Below, piece after piece: positions 1 to 8,208 of a stretch of 64,000 bases of DNA; the stretch's first letter is position 1; every line of letters starts with the position of its first letter. Position numbers and translations under genes: made by a program. Origin of the DNA: an uncultured Granulosicoccaceae bacterium (lineage in GTDB: Bacteria; Pseudomonadota; Gammaproteobacteria; Granulosicoccales; Granulosicoccaceae); the NCBI GenBank assembly GCA_937922675.1, contig CALAJN010000001.1, positions 62,001 through 126,000 on the forward strand. Reading direction: 5' to 3'. The notes beneath the pieces were generated by a model. It saw only the letters and a list, made by a program, of their open reading frames with translations. It had not been told where the DNA came from and did no database searches.

Positions 1-1144
1 TGTTCAAGCCGGAGCTTCTCAGGTCAGCAATCCGGGTTTGCATTGTGCTATCGGTAACCGCTTTGACACCGCCCCATTGCTTGCCGCTGCCGGCCCACGA
101 AAACCCGAGATCGCCCATCATTTCTTCTAGCTGGGCAAGCTTTTGGGTGTGCCGGCTGGTGTCTTCTTCGGCAAACTCCACAAGCAACAGGGCATCGGGC
201 TTGCCGCTGACAAATTCCTCAATGGTCTTGCGAAACATTGGAATGTCGCGCGCAAGGCCGATCATGGTGGCATCCACCAGCTCGACCCCCTGTGGCTTGA
301 GCGTCACCAGATGCTGGGCTGCATCCATGGCCTGATGAAACGTCGGAAAGTGACAAACCCCGAGCACCTTGTCAGCGAGTAGCGGCCAAAGTTTGAGTTC
401 GATCGCGGTGGAGTAGGCGAGGGTACCTTCTGATCCGACCAACAAGTGAGCAAGGTTGTTGGGACGATCCATCGGAACCAAGGCGTCAATATTGTAGCCA
501 CCCACCCGGCGCATAACTTTGGGGAAGCGGGCGTCGATTTCTGCAGCTTCACGTACGCCTAACTGCAGCAAATCATCACGCAGTGCAACATGCTCGGGCG
601 CTAGTTCCTCGCCTATCGGGCCAAAGTTGTGTTTGCTGCCATTGGCAAGAAAAGCATCGATAGACAGTACGTTGTCGCGCATCATTCCGTAACGCAGCGA
701 CTTGCCTCCGCAGGAGTTGTTGCCAGCCATACCGCCAATGGTGGCGCGTGATGCGGTTGAGACGTCCACCGGAAACCATAAGCCATATGGTTTCAGTGCG
801 CGATTCAGCGTGTCCAATACAATACCTGGTCTGACAACGCAACGCTGGCCGTCAACATCCAGCTCTAGAATGTCATTGAAGTGCGAACTGTTGTCGAGTA
901 CCAGCCCGTTGTTGACTGTCTGCCCGCACTGCGACGTTCCGCCTCCGCGTGCCAGCAGCGGTACGCCGTGTTCGCTGCAGACGGTAATGGCTGCCTGAAT
1001 ATCGTCTTCAGATTGTGGCGCAAGCACGCCCGCCGGCATCATCTGATACAGCGATGCATCAGTGGCATACCGACCACGCGAGAAGCGATCGAACTGAAGC
1101 TTGCCTTGAACTCGTGGTTTCAGGGCGTCGTGTAGCTGCTGCAT
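1..1144 (-). CDS. FAD-linked 2-hydroxyacid dehydrogenase (GlcD/Dld type), C-terminus outside window
   Basis: The gene starts at ATG 1144 and stays open to the left edge, giving 381 visible codons. The visible part is the FAD-binding domain of the family that includes glycolate, D-lactate and D-2-hydroxyglutarate dehydrogenases, which oxidise 2-hydroxyacids to 2-oxoacids. RGGGTSQCGQ (residues 66-75) is the pyrophosphate loop, IGGMAGNNSCG (136-146) and a later VGSEGTLAY stretch line the flavin pocket. The NNSCG variant is common in large members of about 1000 residues that carry a C-terminal Fe-S domain, so this may be one, but that part is not visible. It is transcribed divergently from a glyoxylate-type aminotransferase about 150 bp away, which suggests a shared substrate such as a hydroxyacid giving glyoxylate. 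The exact substrate cannot be read from the sequence. Confidence 0.85.
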   Translation of the reverse strand, partial: MQQLHDALKPRVQGKLQFDRFSRGRYATDASLYQMMPAGVLAPQSEDDIQAAITVCSEHGVPLLARGGGTSQCGQTVNNGLVLDNSSHFNDILELDVDGQRCVVRPGIVLDTLNRALKPYGLWFPVDVSTASRATIGGMAGNNSCGGKSLRYGMMRDNVLSIDAFLANGSKHNFGPIGEELAPEHVALRDDLLQLGVREAAEIDARFPKVMRRVGGYNIDALVPMDRPNNLAHLLVGSEGTLAYSTAIELKLWPLLADKVLGVCHFPTFHQAMDAAQHLVTLKPQGVELVDATMIGLARDIPMFRKTIEEFVSGKPDALLLVEFAEEDTSRHTQKLAQLEEMMGDLGFSWAGSGKQWGGVKAVTDSTMQTRIADLRSSGLN

Positions 1145-1290
1145 GCTGACGTCAGGTGCTGTCTGAGTTTGATTTCAATTGACTTGAATATAGAAACACA
1201 CATACGATGTAAAGGCACGAGTTGTCCCTTTTCAACAATGTCTCGATCGTGGCTGCTCTGCGGTACACGCCGGAAAACCGACCCGTAGTC

Positions 1291-2448
1291 ATGAGAAAAG
1301 CCGGCCGTCATTTTTTACAGATCCCGGGACCTAGCGCCGTTCCCGATCGGATCCTCAGTGCGATTGGTCAACAGACCATAGATCACCGCGGCCCGTCCTT
1401 CGCCGATGTTGGTTTGCGCTCGCTTGAAGGTCTTAAAACTATCTTCAAGACCGAGCAGCACGTCGTCATCTATCCCTCGTCCGGTACGGGTGCATGGGAG
1501 GCGGCACTGGTCAATACGCTTTCCCGTGGTGATCGAGTGCTGATGTTTGAAACCGGCCACTTCGCCACGCTGTGGAAAAAGCTTGCAGAAAAGCTCGGCC
1601 TTCAAGCGGAATTCATTGAAGGTGACTGGCGTAGCGGTGCCGACGCGGAAGCGATTGAAGCGCGTCTTGCTGAAGACAAGACGCACGATATCAAGGCGGT
1701 GTGCGTGGTACACAACGAGACGTCGACCGGATCGGTATCTGATATTGCTGAAGTCAGGCAGGCTATTGATCGCACCGGCCATCCCTGCTTGTTCATGGTC
1801 GACACGATTTCGGGTCTCGCATCCCTTGACTACCGTCATGACGAGTGGGGCGTTGATGTGACGGTGTCTGGTTCACAAAAGGGTTTGATGCTCCCACCAG
1901 GCCTGTCGTTCAACGCGGTCAGCGAAAAGGCGCTTGCTGCAAACAAGAGCGCCGACTTGCAGCGTTCCTATTGGGACTGGACAGAGATGCTCGGCCCGAA
2001 CAAAACGGGGTACTTCCCCTATACGCCGGCGACCAATCTGTTGTATGGCCTCAATGAAGCTATCGACATGCTGCATGAGGAGGGACTTGACAATGTTTTC
2101 AAGCGGCATGCACGACATGGGGCTGCTGCGCGAGCGGCAGTGCGCGCTTGGGGGCTTGAGGTGCTGTGCGCAAGACAAGGTCAGGAAAGTGGTGTACTGA
2201 CCGCTGTGAAGGTGCCGGATGGACACAGTGCAGATGCCTTTCGTGCCTCCACACTTGCGCACTACGATGTGTCGCTTGGCAATGGTCTGTCAAAAGTGGC
2301 TGACAAGGTCTTTCGTATAGGGCATCTCGGTGACTTCAATGATTTGATGTTGGTGGCGACCTTGGCAGGGGTCGAGATGGGATTGAAAAAGGCTGGTATT
2401 CCCCACAAAGCAGGTGGGGTGCAGGAAGCTATGACACTGCTTGATTGA
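1291..2448 (+). CDS. Class V aminotransferase, serine/alanine/aspartate-glyoxylate type
   Basis: A 385-residue PLP-dependent fold-type I aminotransferase of the alanine/serine-glyoxylate family. The N-terminus MRKAGRHFLQIPGPS is the usual family start, so ATG 1291 is preferred over an in-frame TTG at 1222. PSSGTGAWEAAL (about 61-72) binds the PLP phosphate, DTISGLAS holds the aspartate that pairs with the pyridine nitrogen, and SGSQKGLMLPPG holds the Schiff-base lysine. It closely resembles the aspartate-glyoxylate aminotransferase BhcA of the beta-hydroxyaspartate cycle (from memory of that family), but the other cycle genes (bhcB, bhcC, bhcD) are not in the window, so serine-glyoxylate aminotransferase is equally possible. 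It heads the same-strand run with the TRAP transporter and is divergent from the FAD dehydrogenase, which could supply glyoxylate. Confidence 0.85.
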   Translation: MRKAGRHFLQIPGPSAVPDRILSAIGQQTIDHRGPSFADVGLRSLEGLKTIFKTEQHVVIYPSSGTGAWEAALVNTLSRGDRVLMFETGHFATLWKKLAEKLGLQAEFIEGDWRSGADAEAIEARLAEDKTHDIKAVCVVHNETSTGSVSDIAEVRQAIDRTGHPCLFMVDTISGLASLDYRHDEWGVDVTVSGSQKGLMLPPGLSFNAVSEKALAANKSADLQRSYWDWTEMLGPNKTGYFPYTPATNLLYGLNEAIDMLHEEGLDNVFKRHARHGAAARAAVRAWGLEVLCARQGQESGVLTAVKVPDGHSADAFRASTLAHYDVSLGNGLSKVADKVFRIGHLGDFNDLMLVATLAGVEMGLKKAGIPHKAGGVQEAMTLLD

Positions 2449-2539
2449 TGTTCCAGGTACACGAGCAACGCAGTATTCGTTGCCAATGCAACATTGGAAC
2501 ACCCACAGTAAATAACCCTGTAATGACGAGGAGATACAC

Positions 2540-3520
2540 ATGAAGAAGACATTGACACTACTCGCGGCTACCACGGCGCTGGGCATCGCTGGCAGTGCGA
2601 TCGCCGCGGATACGGTACTCAAGTTTGGGCACGTGGGCGCGCCGGGATCACTATTTGAAGCCTCGGTTGATAATTTTGCTGCCTGTGTGAATGATTCAAT
2701 GGGTGATGCCGTTGAGGTACAGACCTTCGGCTCATCACAGCTGGGCAAGGACAAGGAGCTTTTGCAAAAGCTGAAACTGGGCCAGGTTGATTTTTCGCTG
2801 CCTTCCTCAGTCATGTCTTCAGTTGATGATGCCTTTGGCATCTTCGAGATGCCCTATATCATCAAGGACCGTGACCACATGCGACGCGTCCAGGCCGAGA
2901 TGATGGACACCTTTCAGGCTGCTGCTAACGCGAACGGTTATCACATCGTCGGTCTTGCAGAAAATGGCTTTCGCAACATTACCAACAACGTGCGGCCCAT
3001 CAATGTGCCAAGTGATCTGGACGGTATCAAGTTGCGCACACCAAACGGTGTGTGGCGCTTGAAGATGTTTCAGGAATACGGTGCGAACCCGACGCCGATG
3101 GCTTTCTCGGATGTGTTTACGGCATTGCAGACAGGCGTCATTGATGGCCAGGAAAATCCCTATGCACAGATTGCGTCGGCCAAGTTTCAGGAAGTGCAAA
3201 AATACCTATCGGTAACCGGACATGTGTATACCCCCGCCTACATCCTGATGTCCAAGAAATCATTTGACGGCATGGAGGCGGATGTGCAGGCAGGTTTGAT
3301 CGATTGCGCCAACCAGACGCAAGACTTCACCTACGAGAAGGCCGCAGAGCTTGAAGCCAGTCTACTGAAGGTCATCGAAGATGCAGGTGTTGCTGTGAAC
3401 ACCGCTGACAAGCAGGCTTTCATCGAGGCATCCGCCGGTATCTATGAGCAGTTTGGCAGCGAGGTCGAAGGAGGTCAGGACATGATCGACACCGTGCTTG
3501 GCCTTGGCGAAGGCAGCTAG
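2540..3520 (+). CDS. dctP: TRAP transporter substrate-binding protein (DctP family)
   Basis: A 326-residue periplasmic solute receptor of a tripartite ATP-independent transporter. It begins with a clear Sec signal peptide (MKKTLTLLAATTALGIAGSAIAA, cut into two blocks here: basic start then hydrophobic core ending in AIAA). The start is set by a strong GAGGAG ribosome site 7 bases upstream. The region GIKLRTPNGVWRLKMFQEYGA contains the family's conserved arginine (in LRTP) that salt-bridges the substrate carboxylate, and DGQENPYAQI is the other family signature. The ligand is therefore likely a carboxylic acid. Genes for the small and large membrane subunits follow. The receptor is placed directly after the aminotransferase, so uptake of a substrate processed by the island is likely. 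Confidence 0.93.
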   Translation: MKKTLTLLAATTALGIAGSAIAADTVLKFGHVGAPGSLFEASVDNFAACVNDSMGDAVEVQTFGSSQLGKDKELLQKLKLGQVDFSLPSSVMSSVDDAFGIFEMPYIIKDRDHMRRVQAEMMDTFQAAANANGYHIVGLAENGFRNITNNVRPINVPSDLDGIKLRTPNGVWRLKMFQEYGANPTPMAFSDVFTALQTGVIDGQENPYAQIASAKFQEVQKYLSVTGHVYTPAYILMSKKSFDGMEADVQAGLIDCANQTQDFTYEKAAELEASLLKVIEDAGVAVNTADKQAFIEASAGIYEQFGSEVEGGQDMIDTVLGLGEGS

Positions 3521-3665
3521 GCAAGCAAGTCGTTAATCAGGCGGCATTACTCATCTATTGGTCGCCAGTCCCCAGTGTGTGTCACCCCAGCCACGGCCCC
3601 TGTTCAAGGCCCGATTATTGACCGGGGTGGTGCACTTTTTTCGTCACCTCCAAGGTTGCCTTTGA

Positions 3666-4232
3666 ATGGAAAGCAACGCCTATCCGCGGCTGTCATCACT
3701 CAACCGTGTACTGAGTAGACTGCTTGAATGGGTCACCATCGGCTTGATGATCCTGTTGACTGTGGTGGTTACAGCTGCCGTGCTGGCTCGCCTTATGGGG
3801 CAGAGTTTTTCATGGTACGACGAGGTGGCTGCGATCATGCTGGCGTGGATCACGTACTACGGATCGGCGCTGGCTGCTTTGCATCGTCGTCATATCGGCT
3901 TTGATTCGGTGCTGCTGAAGATGCCGCGTCATCTGCGAGTGGCGGCGGTGCTGGTCGGTGAGGGCACTGTCTTGTTGTTCTTTTTCTTGATGGCGCGAGC
4001 AGGGCTGCAGGTACTGGACGTACTCTCGGGCGACACCCTGGTGTCACTGACATGGGTACCTATCCAATTCACCCAGTCTGTCATTCCGATCGGCGCTGTC
4101 TTGTTCATGCTGTGTCAGATACTCAGCCTGCCGGGCTATTTGCACATCACCGCCGCGGGCATTTCGCTCGAACACGCCGAGATTGAGGAAGAGGTGGAAT
4201 CCGAGCTCGCCAAGAACACGGGGCGCAGCTGA
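3666..4232 (+). CDS. dctQ: TRAP transporter small permease subunit (DctQ)
   Basis: A 188-residue protein with four predicted membrane segments (about residues 22-44, 57-75, 93-115 and 138-158), matching the small DctQ subunit of TRAP systems. The motif SWYDEVAAIMLAWITYYGSALA is typical of the second helix region in this family. The C-terminus is acidic (EIEEEVESELAKN). The stop codon overlaps the first base of the next start, giving translational coupling with dctM. The 145-base gap before it, after dctP, shows no recognisable gene; it may hold an mRNA processing or attenuation site but no clear hairpin-plus-T-run was seen. Confidence 0.92.
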   Translation: MESNAYPRLSSLNRVLSRLLEWVTIGLMILLTVVVTAAVLARLMGQSFSWYDEVAAIMLAWITYYGSALAALHRRHIGFDSVLLKMPRHLRVAAVLVGEGTVLLFFFLMARAGLQVLDVLSGDTLVSLTWVPIQFTQSVIPIGAVLFMLCQILSLPGYLHITAAGISLEHAEIEEEVESELAKNTGRS

Positions 4233-5512
4233 TGTTGATGGCAGCTATCTTCATTGCGATGCTGATCATGATCTGCATCAATATCCCGATTGCCGTGGCG
4301 CTCGCGATGTGTGGGGTACTAGGCCTGTTACTGACGGAAGGAAGCGACAGCCTCGTGTCCATCGCCCTCGATATGTACGATGGATCTACCAAATTTTCCT
4401 TGATCGCCATACCGATGTTTGTGCTCGCCGGCGCGATCATGAATGCCGGTGGTATCACCGACCGTCTGATCAACTTTGTCAGTGCGGTGATCGGGTTTAT
4501 TCGTGGGGGCCTTGCGATGGTCAACATCGGCGTGTCACTGTTTTTTGCAGAGATATCCGGGTCTGCTGTTGCAGATGTCGCTGCGATGGGGTCGATTCTC
4601 ATCCCGCAGATGAAAAAGCGGGGCTACAGCAAGGAGTTCTCTGCTGCGGTGACGTCTTCCTCGGCGTCACTTGCCATCATCATTCCACCTTCGATACCCA
4701 TGATCCTGTACGCAGCCTCTGCCAACACCTCGGTAGAGCAGTTGTTCGTGGCGGGTATCGTACCTGGCCTGCTCGGCGCCTTTGGTTTGATGACGGTCGC
4801 TTATCTGTTTGCCAAGCGCTACAACTTCCCGACAGAGCAAGCGTTTCAGCTTGCGCGACTGCGCACCACCTTCATCGATGCGCTACCAGCCTTTACCTTG
4901 CCAGTGATCATCCTTGGTGGCATTTTTGGTGGCTTTGTGACCGCTACGGAGGCTGCCGGGCTTGCGGTTATTGCGGCGGTGATCGTGTCAGCCTGGTACC
5001 GCAATCTTAACTTCAGTCATCTACGACGGGCCATGCTCGACGGGGGCATTCAGACCGCTGTGGTCATGTTGCTGGTGGCGGCTTCTGTATTGATGGGCGG
5101 TTTTCTGACGCGTGCGCAAATCCCGCAACAGTTAGCTGAGTCGATCCTTTCCATCACGACGCAGCAGTGGGTCATTCTTCTGATTCTCAATTTCTTCTTC
5201 CTGTTTGTCGGTTTTTTTCTGCACTCGGCCGCAGCCATCATCCTCGTTGTACCGATCGTTATACCCTTGATCAACGCAGCCGGTATCGATCCTGTCCACT
5301 TTGGTCTGGTGGTGACCTTGAACCTGGCTATCGGCCAACAGACACCGCCGGTAGCCTCGGTGTTGATTACGGCGTGTTCGGTGGCGCGCGCTAATATCTG
5401 GGACGTCTCGAAGGTCAACGTGTGGTTTGTAGGTGTGCTGCTGGCCGTGTTGATGCTGTGCACCTACGTGCCAGCTGTGCCGATGTTTCTTGTGGAATAT
5501 TTCTACCGATGA
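4232..5512 (+). CDS. dctM: TRAP transporter large permease subunit (DctM)
   Basis: A 426-residue, highly hydrophobic protein of about 12 membrane segments, the normal length for DctM. Family signatures visible include SLIAIPMFVLAGAIMNAGGIT near the start, FFAEISGSAVADVAAMGSILIPQM (broken here: FFAEISGSAVADVAAMG then SILIP), SSASLAIIIPPSIPMILYA, and GQQTPPVASVLITACSVA near the C-terminus. It forms the sodium-driven transport channel together with DctQ and receives substrate from DctP. It starts on the last base of the dctQ stop and its own stop overlaps the start of the crotonase gene by four bases, so transport and the CoA-linked enzymes are one translation-coupled operon. Confidence 0.94.
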   Translation: MLMAAIFIAMLIMICINIPIAVALAMCGVLGLLLTEGSDSLVSIALDMYDGSTKFSLIAIPMFVLAGAIMNAGGITDRLINFVSAVIGFIRGGLAMVNIGVSLFFAEISGSAVADVAAMGSILIPQMKKRGYSKEFSAAVTSSSASLAIIIPPSIPMILYAASANTSVEQLFVAGIVPGLLGAFGLMTVAYLFAKRYNFPTEQAFQLARLRTTFIDALPAFTLPVIILGGIFGGFVTATEAAGLAVIAAVIVSAWYRNLNFSHLRRAMLDGGIQTAVVMLLVAASVLMGGFLTRAQIPQQLAESILSITTQQWVILLILNFFFLFVGFFLHSAAAIILVVPIVIPLINAAGIDPVHFGLVVTLNLAIGQQTPPVASVLITACSVARANIWDVSKVNVWFVGVLLAVLMLCTYVPAVPMFLVEYFYR

Positions 5513-6306
5513 GCGACCCGGTTGCTCAGTTGTCTGCAGAACTTACTGCCGAGCATCGTGACGGTACATTGTGGATTGCGTTCAACCGACCTCAGGCGCG
5601 CAATGCCCTTACGTTTGCGATGTACGAGGCATTGGCGAGGTACTGCAGCGATGTGCCGGTGGATGGCTCGGTGAAAGCCATCGTTATCACTGGCGCTGGT
5701 GGCAAGGCCTTCGCAGCCGGTACGGATATGACTCAGTTCCGTACCTTTGATACCGCTCAGGACGCGCTCGACTATGAGCAGCTTATCGAGAGTGTGCTCG
5801 ACCGAGTGGAACGCTGCCCGGTCCCGACCATCGCTGCCATGAACGGCGCCTGCACAGGTGGTGGTGCGGCTATCGCTGCGGTATGCGACCTGCGAATCGC
5901 CACCGAGAGTCTGCGCTTCGGTTTCCCGATTGCGCGCACCCTGGGCAACTGTCTTGCGGCTGCAAACCTAGCACGACTTGCAGGTGTTATCGGCGCTGCG
6001 CGTGTCAAGGAGATCATCTTCACGGCACGTTTGATCAAGGCGGCTGAGGCATTGCAGATCAATCTTGTCAGTGAGATTCTGGCGGATGAATCGGCGATGC
6101 TTGAACGTGCTGCGTCCCTGGCCGAGCACGTGGGTTCCATGGCACCACTGACATTGCGCGCCACCAAGGAGGCGATGCGGCGCAATCGCAATGCGCAACA
6201 GGTTGACGACTCTGATCTGCTTCTGTCGTGTTATCGGAGCGAAGATTTCCGCGCAGGTATGGAAGCCTTTCTTGCCAAGGAGGCACCGGAATGGAAGGGC
6301 CGGTAA
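5509..6306 (+). CDS. Crotonase-fold protein (enoyl-CoA hydratase/isomerase family) lacking both canonical catalytic Glu
   Basis: A 265-residue crotonase-superfamily protein. AGTDMTQF (70-77) and NGACTGGGAAIAAVCD (112-127) supply the oxyanion hole and CoA-binding turn, so acyl-CoA binding is expected. In hydratases two glutamates do the chemistry: one directly after the GGGC turn and one in FGQPE. Here these positions are Ala121 and Ile141 (GGGAAI, FGFPIA). A standard hydration reaction is therefore unlikely; isomerase, decarboxylase, hydrolase or another crotonase chemistry remains possible. The ATG overlaps the dctM stop (ATGA), and the next gene, a CoA-transferase, starts inside this gene's last codons, so the pair probably acts in one acyl-CoA route on the transported acid. 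Confidence 0.85.
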   Translation: MSDPVAQLSAELTAEHRDGTLWIAFNRPQARNALTFAMYEALARYCSDVPVDGSVKAIVITGAGGKAFAAGTDMTQFRTFDTAQDALDYEQLIESVLDRVERCPVPTIAAMNGACTGGGAAIAAVCDLRIATESLRFGFPIARTLGNCLAAANLARLAGVIGAARVKEIIFTARLIKAAEALQINLVSEILADESAMLERAASLAEHVGSMAPLTLRATKEAMRRNRNAQQVDDSDLLLSCYRSEDFRAGMEAFLAKEAPEWKGR

Positions 6307-7529
6307 CCGTCGATACAAAAACCAAATCTGGCCCCTTGGCAGGTATGCGGGTCATCGAGCTGGCCCACATCATGGCAGGTCCTGCCTGTGGGGTAATGCT
6401 CGCTGATATGGGTGCTGAAGTGATCAAGGTGGAGAAGCCCACAGGCGATGACAGTCGGCGCTTCGTGCCACCGGCTGTGGGTGATGAGTCTGCCGCCTAC
6501 ATGATGATGAATCGCAACAAGCGAGGCATATCCCTGAACTTGAAGGACCCCGCCGGTGTTGAGGTCTTGCGAAAGATGCTGGCAGAGGCTGATGTCGTAG
6601 TCGAGAACTATCGCAAGGGCACTATGGAGAAGCTTGGCCTTTCGTATGAAGTGCTTTCGGCAATGAATCCGGGCCTGATCTACTGCGAGATATCCGGCTT
6701 TGGGCGTACAGGGCCATACGGCGAGCGCGGTGGGTTTGATCTCATCGCGCAGGGTATGTCGGGCTTGATGTCTATCACCGGAGAGGGGCCCGGGCGACCT
6801 CCCGTCAAGGTCGCAGCCCCTATATCGGATATCAATGCCGGCATCCTGGCAGCGATGGGTATCTGTGCTGCTCTTGCCAATCGGCTACAGACAGGTTGCG
6901 GTCAGAAAGTCGATACGTCACTCTACGAGGCGGCGATCGTGCAGACCTACTGGCAGTCCGCTATTGCTTTTGCCACTGGTCAAAGACCGGAACCTCTCGG
7001 TTCAGCGCACCCTATCAATGCGCCCTATCAGTCTTTTCAGACCAGCGATGGGTGGATCAATGTGGGTGCTGCCAATCAGAGCAATTGGCTACGGTTTCTG
7101 GAGGTTATCAACGCGCCGGAGCTGGACCATGACGAACGTTTTTCGTCGAATGCGGCACGCCAGCAAAATTTGTCCGAGTTGATCGGGTTGCTGAACGAAC
7201 AGTTGGTGAAGGACACAACAGACAACTGGCTCAGACGTATGGAGGAGGCGGGACTGCCAGCAGGTCCGGTTAACGACATCCTGCAGATGCATCAGGATCC
7301 TCAGGCATTGGCGCGCCAGATGATCGTTGATGTCGAGCATCCCACGGTAGGCACCGTCAAGTCGATTGGGCACCCGGTGAAATTCAGTAAGACACCGGCC
7401 TCGGTCGATCATGCTGCGCCTCTTCTGGGCCAACACAGTCGGGAAGTCCTTGCAGAATACGGATTTAGTGAATCACGCATAGAGGAGCTGATAACGTCAG
7501 GAGCGGTGATCGCTGCTGATCGAGCCTGA
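6291..7529 (+). CDS. Class III CoA-transferase (CaiB/BaiF family)
   Basis: A 412-residue family III CoA-transferase, which moves CoA between carboxylic acids by an aspartyl-CoA intermediate. The start ATG 6291 is preceded by a near-perfect AAGGAGG seven bases upstream, inside the crotonase gene, which it overlaps by 16 bases. Family features are LAGMRVIELAHIMAGP at the N-terminus, ADMGAEVIKVEKP, NRNKRGISLNLKDPAG, and the active-site aspartate in GGFDLIAQGMSG. The C-terminal GLPAGPVND motif is also typical. The last gene of the transporter operon, it would activate the imported acid to its CoA ester for the crotonase-fold enzyme (inference). The substrate is unknown. Confidence 0.92.
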   Translation: MEGPVTVDTKTKSGPLAGMRVIELAHIMAGPACGVMLADMGAEVIKVEKPTGDDSRRFVPPAVGDESAAYMMMNRNKRGISLNLKDPAGVEVLRKMLAEADVVVENYRKGTMEKLGLSYEVLSAMNPGLIYCEISGFGRTGPYGERGGFDLIAQGMSGLMSITGEGPGRPPVKVAAPISDINAGILAAMGICAALANRLQTGCGQKVDTSLYEAAIVQTYWQSAIAFATGQRPEPLGSAHPINAPYQSFQTSDGWINVGAANQSNWLRFLEVINAPELDHDERFSSNAARQQNLSELIGLLNEQLVKDTTDNWLRRMEEAGLPAGPVNDILQMHQDPQALARQMIVDVEHPTVGTVKSIGHPVKFSKTPASVDHAAPLLGQHSREVLAEYGFSESRIEELITSGAVIAADRA

Positions 7530-7645
7530 ACTTGTGTCGGACAGACGATTTTCCATCGGATTGACCGGTAGCTGACGCCAGTGTCTGGTGCTGAACCCAA
7601 GGTTCTGTAGTAAGTTTCACGACCCGCCACAAATAGCCCTTAGTG

Positions 7646-8182
7646 ATGCAAGTTCCCAACGGGCGTGAAGCCCCTCCCAGGATCGCCATGGCGCTGGCTA
7701 TGGATATCAACCGACTCATCGGTAAGGAGGGTGGCATGCCTTGGTGGATACCCGGAGAGCTGGCACACTTCAAGAAGATCACATTTGGCAAGCCTGTCAT
7801 CATGGGCCGCAAAACCTATGATTCGATCGGTAAGCCTTTGCCGGGACGACCTAATATTGTTGTCACCGGCAATACTGCATGGCAGTCTGATGACGTTGCA
7901 GTTGCCCATTCGCTCGAAGAGGCCTTGAGCCTGGGGCGCGAGCAGGCGCGGCGCGATGGTGTCGAAGAGGTTTTTGTTATCGGAGGAGCGGGGCTCTGCC
8001 GGGATGCGATGCCCTTGATCGAGCGTTTCTATCTGACCCGAATTGATCAGGCATTTGAGGGTGACACGTGGCTGGACTCATTTGACGAGGAAGAGTGGGA
8101 CGAGGTTCAGCGAACATCACCACCGCCGTCAGACACAGGCGGCACACCCATTCACTATTGCGTGCTCGAGCGACGCGTTTGA
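7646..8182 (+). CDS. folA: Dihydrofolate reductase
   Basis: A 178-residue dihydrofolate reductase, which reduces dihydrofolate to tetrahydrofolate with NADPH. IAMALAMDINRLIGKEGGMPW is the N-terminal strand and Met20-type loop region; the active-site acid is Glu38 in IPGELAHFK, where E. coli has Asp27 and many other enzymes have Glu. VIMGRKTYDSIG binds the cofactor and VIGGAGLCRDAMP is the second NADPH signature. A GTG three bases upstream is an alternative start. There is no strong ribosome site. In E. coli folA converges directly on apaH; here the same convergence exists but three extra genes lie between. Confidence 0.95.
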   Translation: MQVPNGREAPPRIAMALAMDINRLIGKEGGMPWWIPGELAHFKKITFGKPVIMGRKTYDSIGKPLPGRPNIVVTGNTAWQSDDVAVAHSLEEALSLGREQARRDGVEEVFVIGGAGLCRDAMPLIERFYLTRIDQAFEGDTWLDSFDEEEWDEVQRTSPPPSDTGGTPIHYCVLERRV

Positions 8183-8208
8183 GAGAGTCATCGCCCAGGC
8201 CATCATCC

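Noticed and set aside
1222-1290. TTG start 23 codons upstream of the aminotransferase
   Set aside because: The extension does not resemble the family N-terminus, which begins at MRKAGRH from ATG 1291.
1315-1839. 174-residue minus-strand frame inside the aminotransferase gene
   Set aside because: Antisense shadow of a clear gene with no family resemblance.
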